This document shows positions 7,469 to 14,152 of a stretch of DNA of 24,162 bases, piece after piece. The notes beneath the pieces were generated by a model. That model saw only the letters and a program-made list of their open reading frames with translations, ran no database searches and had not been told where the DNA came from. This DNA is from an uncultured Brevinema sp. (GTDB lineage: Bacteria > Spirochaetota > Brevinematia > Brevinematales > Brevinemataceae): positions 1 to 24,162 of the forward strand of contig CAMRBT010000002.1 of the NCBI GenBank assembly GCA_947040475.1, in the 5' to 3' direction. Position 1 is the stretch's first letter. Every line of letters starts with the position of its first letter. The position numbers and the translations under genes were made by a program.

Positions 7469-8377
7469 TTATTTGTTAATACATTCATCCAAAAGACGTT
7501 TAATAGCTCCTAATTGCCCAGCTTTGTTGCCTGTTTTTGCAATTAAAACATTTGACTTAAATCCTTTAGGTAGATATGAATTAACTCTAGGGATGATTAA
7601 ATTTAATAAAACTTTGTCTTGAGCAGATACGCCCCCACCTAAAATAACTGCCTGAGGATTGAGAATACTCACGACATCTGCTATTCCACCAGCAAGAATA
7701 TCAGCCCAATCATCTACAACAAAAGCAATTTGTTGATCTACTTTATATTGGTCAAAAATCCATTTTCCATCTATTTTTTGTATTTCTTCTTCTTTATAAG
7801 TGTTCGCTACTCTCATAGTATCTTGTATTCGTCCGACTAAAGCAAGAGTTGATGCTTGTTTTTCCCAAAACATCGTAGAACCTTTATTAGCTCTAATGTA
7901 TCCGACCTCTCCCGCCTGAAAGCTTGCTCCATAATAGAGATTGTTATTAATGACTATCCCTGCACCTATTCCTGTACCCATAGCAATACAAATAAAGTCA
8001 GCATAATCTTGTCCTGCACCTAGCCATTTTTCGCCCAAGGCAACACAATTAACATCGTTATCTACGACTACAGGCACCTTTAAAACATTTTCTAAAGTGT
8101 CTTTTATGATAACCTCACTCCAGCCCTTTGGCATATTGAGATTCGCCCACAAAGCACGACCTTCATAAGGATGAATCACCCCAGGACATGCCATTCCTAT
8201 TCCTTGAATATCATAATTTTTTTTATATTCTTCTGCTATTTTTATTATTTTTTGTAATAACTCAGCAGCATCTGTTGAAGCTGTTGGGAAAGTTCCCTCA
8301 ACGGACATATTACCATTATTATCAATCAGTGAATATTTTACACTCGTTCCACCCAAATCTATTCCTAAAAAATTCAT
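7469..8377 (-). CDS. ROK-family sugar kinase (glucokinase-like)
   Basis: This 302-residue protein has the ROK/ASKHA fold: the phosphate-1 loop LGIDLGGTSVKYSLID (4-19), GIGMACPGVI (59-68), the catalytic base region VVVDNDVNCVALGE (Asp108), the phosphate-2 loop AMGTGIGAGIV (132-142), and AVILGGGVS with a C-terminal GNKAGQLGA. It phosphorylates a hexose or N-acetyl-hexosamine with ATP in the cytoplasm. The sugar-binding GE(V/I)GH motif reads GEVGYI, with Tyr160 instead of His, and the usual zinc-binding Cys cluster (CGCxxC type) that follows is absent; WEKQAS takes its place. This resembles the zinc-free subgroup. Substrate (glucose, fructose, ManNAc or other) cannot be fixed from sequence. The start has an AGGAGA ribosome site; two TATAAT-like hexamers lie upstream near 8430-8445 but lack a convincing -35. 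Confidence 0.87.
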   Translation of the reverse strand: MNFLGIDLGGTSVKYSLIDNNGNMSVEGTFPTASTDAAELLQKIIKIAEEYKKNYDIQGIGMACPGVIHPYEGRALWANLNMPKGWSEVIIKDTLENVLKVPVVVDNDVNCVALGEKWLGAGQDYADFICIAMGTGIGAGIVINNNLYYGASFQAGEVGYIRANKGSTMFWEKQASTLALVGRIQDTMRVANTYKEEEIQKIDGKWIFDQYKVDQQIAFVVDDWADILAGGIADVVSILNPQAVILGGGVSAQDKVLLNLIIPRVNSYLPKGFKSNVLIAKTGNKAGQLGAIKRLLDECINK

Positions 8378-8499
8378 ACAACTCTCCTGTGTCCTCTAAT
8401 AAAAATCTATATAAAATTAAATTTACTTATTATATTATATATTAATTTCAATTTAAAACAAGTATTAAATAATATTTTTAATATTTTTATTGTAGAGAC

Positions 8500-8528
8500 T
8501 TGACTATTTGCTTAAAGTACGTTATACA
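8500..8528 (+). promoter_or_regulatory. Predicted sigma70 promoter for HAD phosphatase-serine dehydratase operon
   Basis: TTGACT (8500-8505), 17 bases, then TATACA (8523-8528). Transcription would start near 8535, leaving about 28 bases before the ATG at 8563. This also argues against a translation start inside the promoter. Confidence 0.6.
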
Positions 8529-8562
8529 ATATATATATTCTATAAAAAAATCGGGAAATATT

Positions 8563-9381
8563 ATGAAACAAAAATTACTAGCCTGTGATGTTGATGGAAC
8601 ATTAATACAAAGTCATAAACAACATATTAGCAAAGAAGATCTTGATGCTATCAAAAAATTCAGAAAAGCTGGGCATCTATTTACATTGTGTACTGGTCGT
8701 ACCTTAGTATGGACTACCCCTTTGATAAAAGAATTTGCACTACAAACGGATGGACTTATTCTCTGTAATGGTTCTATGCTTTACAAAACAAATCCTAGTT
8801 CTCTACTAGATATTACCGAAATTGGAAATACTAGTATTCCTAATAAAATAGGATTAGAAATTCTTGAATATTTTTATAATTTACAAGATTATACTTTGTA
8901 CTGGGATGATGGAAAAACAACTTATGAAATGAAAGATAGATTGTTGTCACAAATATCTACTATTATTCAAGAAAATTATTCTATCCATGTTAGTATTGAA
9001 GAAGCTCTAAAAATAAAAGCTAATTTTGTTACTATAGGAGCTACTCCTATGTCTTGTAATATCGAAACAGCAGAACAAATAAAAAACACTGTTTTAGAAA
9101 AATGGGGTACTCATGTTACTGCTTTTAGAAATCAATATTTTGTTGATATTGCTCCTGTTGATTCATCCAAGGGACAAGGTCTTATAAATTTTCAATCTTA
9201 TTTATCCAATGATGTTGATATTTATGCTGTAGGAGATTCTTTTAATGATTTACCCATGTTTGAAACAGTAGGAAAATCAAATGCTTTTTTGATGGCAAAT
9301 GGAGAATCTTCCTTAGCTACTTATGCTTCTAACACTGTAAAAACAGTGGCAGAATGTATAGATATTATTTTATCTCAATAA
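8563..9381 (+). CDS. HAD-superfamily (Cof-type, subfamily IIB) phosphatase
   Basis: The ATG at 8563 gives a 272-residue protein; an upstream in-frame TTG at 8500 coincides with the predicted -35 element and is rejected. All four HAD motifs are present: DVDGTL with Asp9 and Asp11 as nucleophile and acid/base, Thr44 in LCTGRT, Lys203 in SSKGQGL, and GDSFNDLPM (224-232). The region between motifs II and III holds the alpha/beta C2B cap typical of Cof/YidA-like enzymes, which dephosphorylate sugar phosphates, phosphorylated vitamins or nucleotides. The substrate cannot be predicted because this group is promiscuous. Serine dehydratase follows 22 bases later with its own GGAG site, so the two probably share a transcript. 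Confidence 0.9.
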   Translation: MKQKLLACDVDGTLIQSHKQHISKEDLDAIKKFRKAGHLFTLCTGRTLVWTTPLIKEFALQTDGLILCNGSMLYKTNPSSLLDITEIGNTSIPNKIGLEILEYFYNLQDYTLYWDDGKTTYEMKDRLLSQISTIIQENYSIHVSIEEALKIKANFVTIGATPMSCNIETAEQIKNTVLEKWGTHVTAFRNQYFVDIAPVDSSKGQGLINFQSYLSNDVDIYAVGDSFNDLPMFETVGKSNAFLMANGESSLATYASNTVKTVAECIDIILSQ

Positions 9382-9403
9382 TTACAAAACTCGGAGAATT
9401 AAT

Positions 9404-10666
9404 ATGTATTCTTTAAAAGAATTATATCGTAGTGGATTAGGCCCTTCTAGTTCTCATACCATAGGACCTTTTCGTGCTGGAAATATTTTTAGAGAAAAAA
9501 ATCCTAACGCAGCTAGTTTTAGAGTCATCTTACAAGGAAGTTTAGCGGCAACAGGCATAGGACATTTTACAGACAAAGCTTTAGAAATGGCTTTTAAAGA
9601 TCACCCTCTCGAAATAGTTTGGAGAGATGATATCTGGCCTGAGCAACATCCTAATGGTCTAGTCTTAGAAGCTTTAGATAATAATGCTCAAATCATTGAT
9701 ACGTGGACTGTATTTTCTATTGGTGGTGGAACATTAGTTGATGCTGGAAAAGATATTAATGCGGGAGACCATTGTTTTCCTCATCATCATTTATCTGAAG
9801 TAATGGACTACTGTGCTCAACATAATTTGACTATCCCTGAATATGTTGAAAAATTTGATTCAGAAGATATTTGGGAATATCTTGAAGAAATGCGTTCTAC
9901 TATGATGCAGTCTATCACGAATGGATTAGAAGTCACTGCAAAAATAATTCCTAACACCCCTCTTAAGTATGCTTATAAAGCACCCGAAGTATATAAAAAA
10001 GCGTCTCAAGAATTAAATGCTGCTATGAGAGAAAATGGATTGCTTGCTGCTTATGCTTTAGCGGTATCTGAACAAAATGCCTCTATGGGAGTTGTCGTAA
10101 CAGCTCCTACCTGTGGATCTTGTGGTGTCTTACCAGCAGTCTTACGTTACTTACAAGAAACTTATAATAAAACCGATAGAGAAATCTGTGAAGCCTTAGC
10201 CGTTGCTGGTATTTTGGGATTAGTAGCTAAACATAATGCTTCTATTTCTGGAGCGGAAGCTGGTTGTCAAGCTGAAATTGGAGTTTCTTGCTCTATGGCA
10301 GCAGGAGCTACGGCTTATTTATTAGGTTATGATATTTACCATATGGAAAATGCTGCCGAAGTCGCAATGGAACATCATCTTGGAATGACTTGTGATCCTT
10401 TGGGTGGTTATGTTTTAGTACCTTGTATTGAGCGTAATGCTACCGCAGCTGTTCGTGCTTTACAATCGGCATACTATGTCTATTTCACAGGAGCAGAACA
10501 TCTTATTACTTATGATGAAGTCCTCCAAACAATGATAGAGACAGGTAAAGATATGAAAGATTCCTACAGAGAAACATCTATGGGTGGTCTTGCTAAATAC
10601 TATAACAGAAAACTAAAAGATAATAATGCCTTTACCCCTATGCAATCGAGCAAGGGTAATTGCTAA
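9404..10666 (+). CDS. sdaA: L-serine ammonia-lyase, iron-sulfur-dependent, single-chain
   Basis: This enzyme deaminates L-serine to pyruvate and ammonia using a [4Fe-4S] cluster as Lewis acid. The 420-residue chain carries both the beta domain (start LYRSGLGPSSSHTIGP, residues 8-22) and the catalytic alpha domain. Cluster cysteines fit Cys288 in SGAEAGCQAEIG, Cys330 in GMTCDPLGGY and Cys341 in LVPCIERNA; the 42 and 11 residue spacings agree with the Legionella enzyme as I recall it. APTCGSCGVLPA (234-245) is the conserved substrate loop. The very last residue is Cys420, matching type 2 enzymes in which a C-terminal Cys reaches into the active site and ligates the fourth iron. The GGAG ribosome site precedes the ATG. 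It follows the HAD phosphatase in the same unit. Confidence 0.95.
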   Translation: MYSLKELYRSGLGPSSSHTIGPFRAGNIFREKNPNAASFRVILQGSLAATGIGHFTDKALEMAFKDHPLEIVWRDDIWPEQHPNGLVLEALDNNAQIIDTWTVFSIGGGTLVDAGKDINAGDHCFPHHHLSEVMDYCAQHNLTIPEYVEKFDSEDIWEYLEEMRSTMMQSITNGLEVTAKIIPNTPLKYAYKAPEVYKKASQELNAAMRENGLLAAYALAVSEQNASMGVVVTAPTCGSCGVLPAVLRYLQETYNKTDREICEALAVAGILGLVAKHNASISGAEAGCQAEIGVSCSMAAGATAYLLGYDIYHMENAAEVAMEHHLGMTCDPLGGYVLVPCIERNATAAVRALQSAYYVYFTGAEHLITYDEVLQTMIETGKDMKDSYRETSMGGLAKYYNRKLKDNNAFTPMQSSKGNC

Positions 10667-10681
10667 CTAGTTTAACGACTA

Positions 10682-10710
10682 TTAACAATAATTTAAAAGA
10701 AAACTATTAA
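10682..10710 (+). promoter_or_regulatory. Possible glgC promoter overlapped by a direct repeat
   Basis: TTAACA (10682-10687), a 17-base spacer and TATTAA (10705-10710), with an AAGGAG ribosome site at 10733-10738. The 11-base direct repeat ACTATTAACAA (10678-10688 and 10703-10713) covers both hexamers. The hexamers are imperfect, so this is tentative. Confidence 0.4.
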
Positions 10711-10744
10711 CAACAAATACTTTATATTATATAAGGAGCATATC

Positions 10745-12040
10745 ATGATTCAAATGAATGAAATTTTAGGAATTATTCTAGCTGGTGGTCAAGGAACACG
10801 CCTCGAGCCTCTAACTAGTCACAGATCCAAACCTGCAGTACCCTTTGGAGGACGATACAGAATTATCGACTTTCCTATTACTAACTGTATTAACTCAGGA
10901 GTAGGCAAAATATTTGTTCTTACTCAATTCCACTCAGCATCGTTAAATCAACATATCACCCAAACATACAAATTCGATTTATTTCATGATTCTTTTGTAG
11001 ATATTATTGCTAGTGAAGCTTCAAAAGGCCTCACAAATGGTGGCTTTTCTCAAGGTACTGCTGATGCAGTAAGAAAAGGCATGAAACATTTAAAAAGTGT
11101 TAGAAATGCTTCTGATGCTCTTATTTTAGCTGGAGATCAACTATATAGAATGGATTTTAATACTCTACGTAGTATTCATTCTGACTGTAATGCTGATCTT
11201 ACCTTAGGTGTTGTTGCTGTTGCTAGATCTGCTGCTGATGCTTTTGGTATTGTTAAAGTTAACGACCAAAATCAAATCGTTGATTTTTGGGAAAAACCAG
11301 GTGATACTAAACTTGATCCTGAATGGTATGTCTCAGAAAAATTACAAAAACAATATAATATCCCAAAAGATTATGTTTTTGCATCTATGAGTATATACCT
11401 TATTAAATTAGCTTTATTAGATCAAATATTAATAGAAAAACCTGAAATGATGGATTTTGGTAAAGAAATTATTCCTTATATCATCCAAAATTATCAAGTG
11501 CAATTTGCTGTTCATTCAGGATATTGGGAAGATATTGGAACTTTGGACAATTTTCATAAAGCTAATTTAGACCTTACTTTTGAAACTAATGGTTTTGATC
11601 TTTATAGTTCTGATTGGCCAAATCTTACTCGTCCAAGTTTACTTCCTCCAACATCTCTTAAAGAGTGTGTTATTACAGAATCAATCATTGGCGATGGTTC
11701 TCGTTTGGATAAATGTTCTATCAAAAATTGTGTAATTGGTCAAAGAGCTATCATCAAATCTGGTACAAAAATAGAAAACACTGTTATCATGGGTGCTGAT
11801 TGGATGGAAACAGAAGAAGAAAAAGCAAAAAACACAGAAAATAAAATCCCTAATATTGGTATTGGAAAAGATTGTGTTATTAATAATGCTATCATTGACA
11901 AAAATTCCCGTATAGGAAATAATGTTACCCTTCTAAACAAAGAGGGTCTGAACGAAGTTTATACTGACAATTATGTCATAAGAGATAATATTATCATTAT
12001 TCCTGCTAAAGCTGTTATTCCTAACAATTTCAAGCTTTAA
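10745..12040 (+). CDS. glgC: Glucose-1-phosphate adenylyltransferase (ADP-glucose pyrophosphorylase)
   Basis: GlgC makes ADP-glucose from glucose-1-phosphate and ATP, the committed step of bacterial glycogen synthesis. The N-terminal nucleotidyltransferase domain has IILAGGQGTRLEPLT (10-24) followed by SKPAVPFGGRYRIIDFPITN, the allosteric/ATP region typical of the family, then ILAGDQLYRMDF and IVDFWEKP. SGYWEDIGT marks the sugar-phosphate site region. The last ~120 residues form a left-handed beta-helix (repeats such as CVITESIIGDGSRL and CSIKNCVIGQRAII). The MGADWME...IGIGKDCVINNAIIDKN segment resembles cyanobacterial and plant GlgC more than enterobacterial GlgC. The first ATG is favoured because AAGGAG lies 6 bases before it; Met4 is an alternative. 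Length (431) is normal. No other glg gene is adjacent. Confidence 0.95.
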   Translation: MIQMNEILGIILAGGQGTRLEPLTSHRSKPAVPFGGRYRIIDFPITNCINSGVGKIFVLTQFHSASLNQHITQTYKFDLFHDSFVDIIASEASKGLTNGGFSQGTADAVRKGMKHLKSVRNASDALILAGDQLYRMDFNTLRSIHSDCNADLTLGVVAVARSAADAFGIVKVNDQNQIVDFWEKPGDTKLDPEWYVSEKLQKQYNIPKDYVFASMSIYLIKLALLDQILIEKPEMMDFGKEIIPYIIQNYQVQFAVHSGYWEDIGTLDNFHKANLDLTFETNGFDLYSSDWPNLTRPSLLPPTSLKECVITESIIGDGSRLDKCSIKNCVIGQRAIIKSGTKIENTVIMGADWMETEEEKAKNTENKIPNIGIGKDCVINNAIIDKNSRIGNNVTLLNKEGLNEVYTDNYVIRDNIIIIPAKAVIPNNFKL

Positions 12041-12072
12041 AGGATAAAACTATTTAAAATGTTATTTATATA

Positions 12073-12140
12073 TAAGTTATTTTTCATAAAAGTATTGAGT
12101 TTTTTTAATAATAATCGATACTTAAAAGAAAAATAACTTA
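12073..12140 (+). other. Long imperfect hairpin between glgC and the chemoreceptor pair
   Basis: TAAGTTATTTTTC (12073-12085) and GAAAAATAACTTA (12128-12140) are perfect 13-base inverted copies. Inside, AAGTATTGA (12090-12098) pairs with TCGATACTT (12115-12123) including one T-G pair, separated from the outer stem by a symmetric 4x4 internal loop; the apical loop is 16 bases. The T-G pair is stable in RNA only on the plus strand. A T run (12141-12146) follows, so it may terminate glgC transcripts, but the stem is AT-rich and it sits only 26 bases before the chemoreceptor ATG, so a leader role is also possible. Confidence 0.6.
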
Positions 12141-12165
12141 TTTTTTAAGAGGTTAGATATTTTAT

Positions 12166-14148
12166 ATGAATACTACGGAAAATACTGGAATCAATTCTTT
12201 ATCTATAAAAGAGCGTAAAAATATAAGTAATAGTATGCTTTTCAAAATGCATCTATTTTTATTTTTTATCACCACTCCCCTAGCAATGTTACAAGAATTT
12301 TTTATGCTACCTTATATTATTAATACAGGTACTGCAAATATGTCTATATGGCAAACTATTTTGACATATTTTCAAACTCATTATATGAACTACACTTATT
12401 TACTTCTTATTGTATTAACTCATATAGCGGGTTTTATTATGCACATACCTCACCATAAATATCTTATGACAGGTGAAGGTCTTGAGAAAATGAGAAAAGA
12501 GACTATCAATCCAACACCATTAATACTTTGTTTTTTAATAATTCCAAATCTTTGTAATACTGTTAATTTGATTTTAGATTTCAAATATATTTCTTCCCTT
12601 CCTTTTTTTAGTATAGTACATTTCTTTTCCTTTAAAATTATTTGGCAAATGTTTTCTGGGATGCTAACTGTTTTTTATCTTTTCCGTGTTAATAAACCCT
12701 TAAGAAATACTCTAGGGCTTTATACCTTCCCTCCAAAACAAAGATTGATTTTTAGTGTTGTTAAAGATGTTTTCATTCTTTTTCTACAGCTTCTCTGTTT
12801 TATCCTAGTGATTCTTGAAATTTTCAATCTTTTAGATAGAGGAATAGCAAACAATGTGCTTAACTCTTATATCAACTTTGTTCTTACATGGGGAATTTTT
12901 GTATTTTTTGTTTGTGTTATATTTGCAAACACTCTACTCTTTTGTCAACAAAATATTAATGCTAGTATTAAACAATTTATTTACCAAAATGTTAAAAGCT
13001 TAGTCAATGATGGTAATTTAAGTCTTCAAAGTACTTATTATGAGCAAAATGCTTTAGGATCATTTGTGTCTGAATATAATAAATTTACAGATCATCTTAA
13101 AAATGATATTATTCAGATTAATCATTCTATAGGTATTATCCATAAAGAAAATAATACCTTAGTACACAACACTTCTGAATTAATAGCAGCACTAACTCAA
13201 CAAGAAATTAATGTAACTCAAATGAACATCGCTACTAATAATACAGGAGCTACCGTTCGCTATCTTCTTACTGAAGTTGATAAACAATCTCAAATTTTAG
13301 ATGATGAACAAGAAAATTTGAATAACCTTACAGAAGGATCAAATAATATTAGAGAAACATTTAATCTTATTACCGAAGAACATAGACTCAGTCAAATATC
13401 CAATGATGAAGCACTTGCTGCTGTACAAAACTCTTTAGAAAAAACTGAGTTAATGAATACTCAAATTATTAATATTCATCAACAAATTAAAACTGCAGGT
13501 TTAGAGACATCTGTTATTGATGATTTATTAAATATCATTAAAAATCTTTTAGAACAAACCAATCTTCTCTCTATGAGTGCCGCTATTGAAGCTGCTCATG
13601 GTGATACCTCTTCAAGAAAAGGATTCTTTTTAGTTGCGGAAGAAATTAGAAAATTAGCTCAAATGTCCCAAGACTCTGTGGGTAAAGTTGCTTTAAGACT
13701 TTCTTCCATTAAGGATTATATTAATGATGCTTATTATATCTCTAAGGAAAGTATAAATTTATCTAGTTCCAGTATTAGAACAAGTGAACAGTTAAAGACT
13801 TCTATTTCTCAAGTTTCTGCGGCAGCTTCTGATTTATCTGAAATTACAGGACAGGCAGAACCTATCACTATCAAACAAAATGAATTAATTTTACAATATC
13901 AGACTACTGTAACAGAGATGCAAGCTTTTCTACAACATCTAGTCAAAGAGCTCAAAACAGAAAGTTCTAGTGCTATCCTTATGTCTTTGAATTTTAGATC
14001 CATGATTAAAAATTTCAAAGAAGGTAGATCTTCTTTGTATCACATTGAAACAGGTGTCGAAAAATTAAGTGTTATCGAAAAGAATTTAGAACGTCTCCTC
14101 CAAGAATTTGTCGTAGAAGATACTTCTATAAATAAAATAAACGAGTAA
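12166..14148 (+). CDS. Methyl-accepting chemotaxis protein with multi-span membrane domain and divergent tip
   Basis: This 660-residue chemoreceptor has about six hydrophobic spans (roughly 25-52, 76-95, 117-137, 146-173, 196-222, 236-260) with short loops and no large periplasmic ligand domain. A degenerate HAMP-like linker follows (LVNDGNLSLQ, then LGSFVSEYNKF). The rest is a long cytoplasmic coiled coil typical of receptors that bind CheA and CheW. The hairpin tip (about 463-497) reads LLEQTNLLSMSAAIEAA, then HGDTSSRKGFFLVAEEIRKLA. Compared with the usual AAxAGExGxGF this has one extra residue and lacks the AGE-type core. No C-terminal CheR-tethering pentapeptide is seen. The ATG has an AAGAGG site 13 bases upstream, rather far. 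The second receptor gene starts 4 bases after the stop, so the two are probably made together. Confidence 0.88.
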   Translation: MNTTENTGINSLSIKERKNISNSMLFKMHLFLFFITTPLAMLQEFFMLPYIINTGTANMSIWQTILTYFQTHYMNYTYLLLIVLTHIAGFIMHIPHHKYLMTGEGLEKMRKETINPTPLILCFLIIPNLCNTVNLILDFKYISSLPFFSIVHFFSFKIIWQMFSGMLTVFYLFRVNKPLRNTLGLYTFPPKQRLIFSVVKDVFILFLQLLCFILVILEIFNLLDRGIANNVLNSYINFVLTWGIFVFFVCVIFANTLLFCQQNINASIKQFIYQNVKSLVNDGNLSLQSTYYEQNALGSFVSEYNKFTDHLKNDIIQINHSIGIIHKENNTLVHNTSELIAALTQQEINVTQMNIATNNTGATVRYLLTEVDKQSQILDDEQENLNNLTEGSNNIRETFNLITEEHRLSQISNDEALAAVQNSLEKTELMNTQIINIHQQIKTAGLETSVIDDLLNIIKNLLEQTNLLSMSAAIEAAHGDTSSRKGFFLVAEEIRKLAQMSQDSVGKVALRLSSIKDYINDAYYISKESINLSSSSIRTSEQLKTSISQVSAAASDLSEITGQAEPITIKQNELILQYQTTVTEMQAFLQHLVKELKTESSSAILMSLNFRSMIKNFKEGRSSLYHIETGVEKLSVIEKNLERLLQEFVVEDTSINKINE

Positions 14149-14152
14149 TATT

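Noticed and set aside
8500..8562. N-terminal extension of the HAD phosphatase from an upstream TTG
   Set aside because: The TTG is part of the predicted -35, the added 21 residues do not fit the family, and the protein motif DVDGT should lie near residue 10, as it does from the ATG at 8563.
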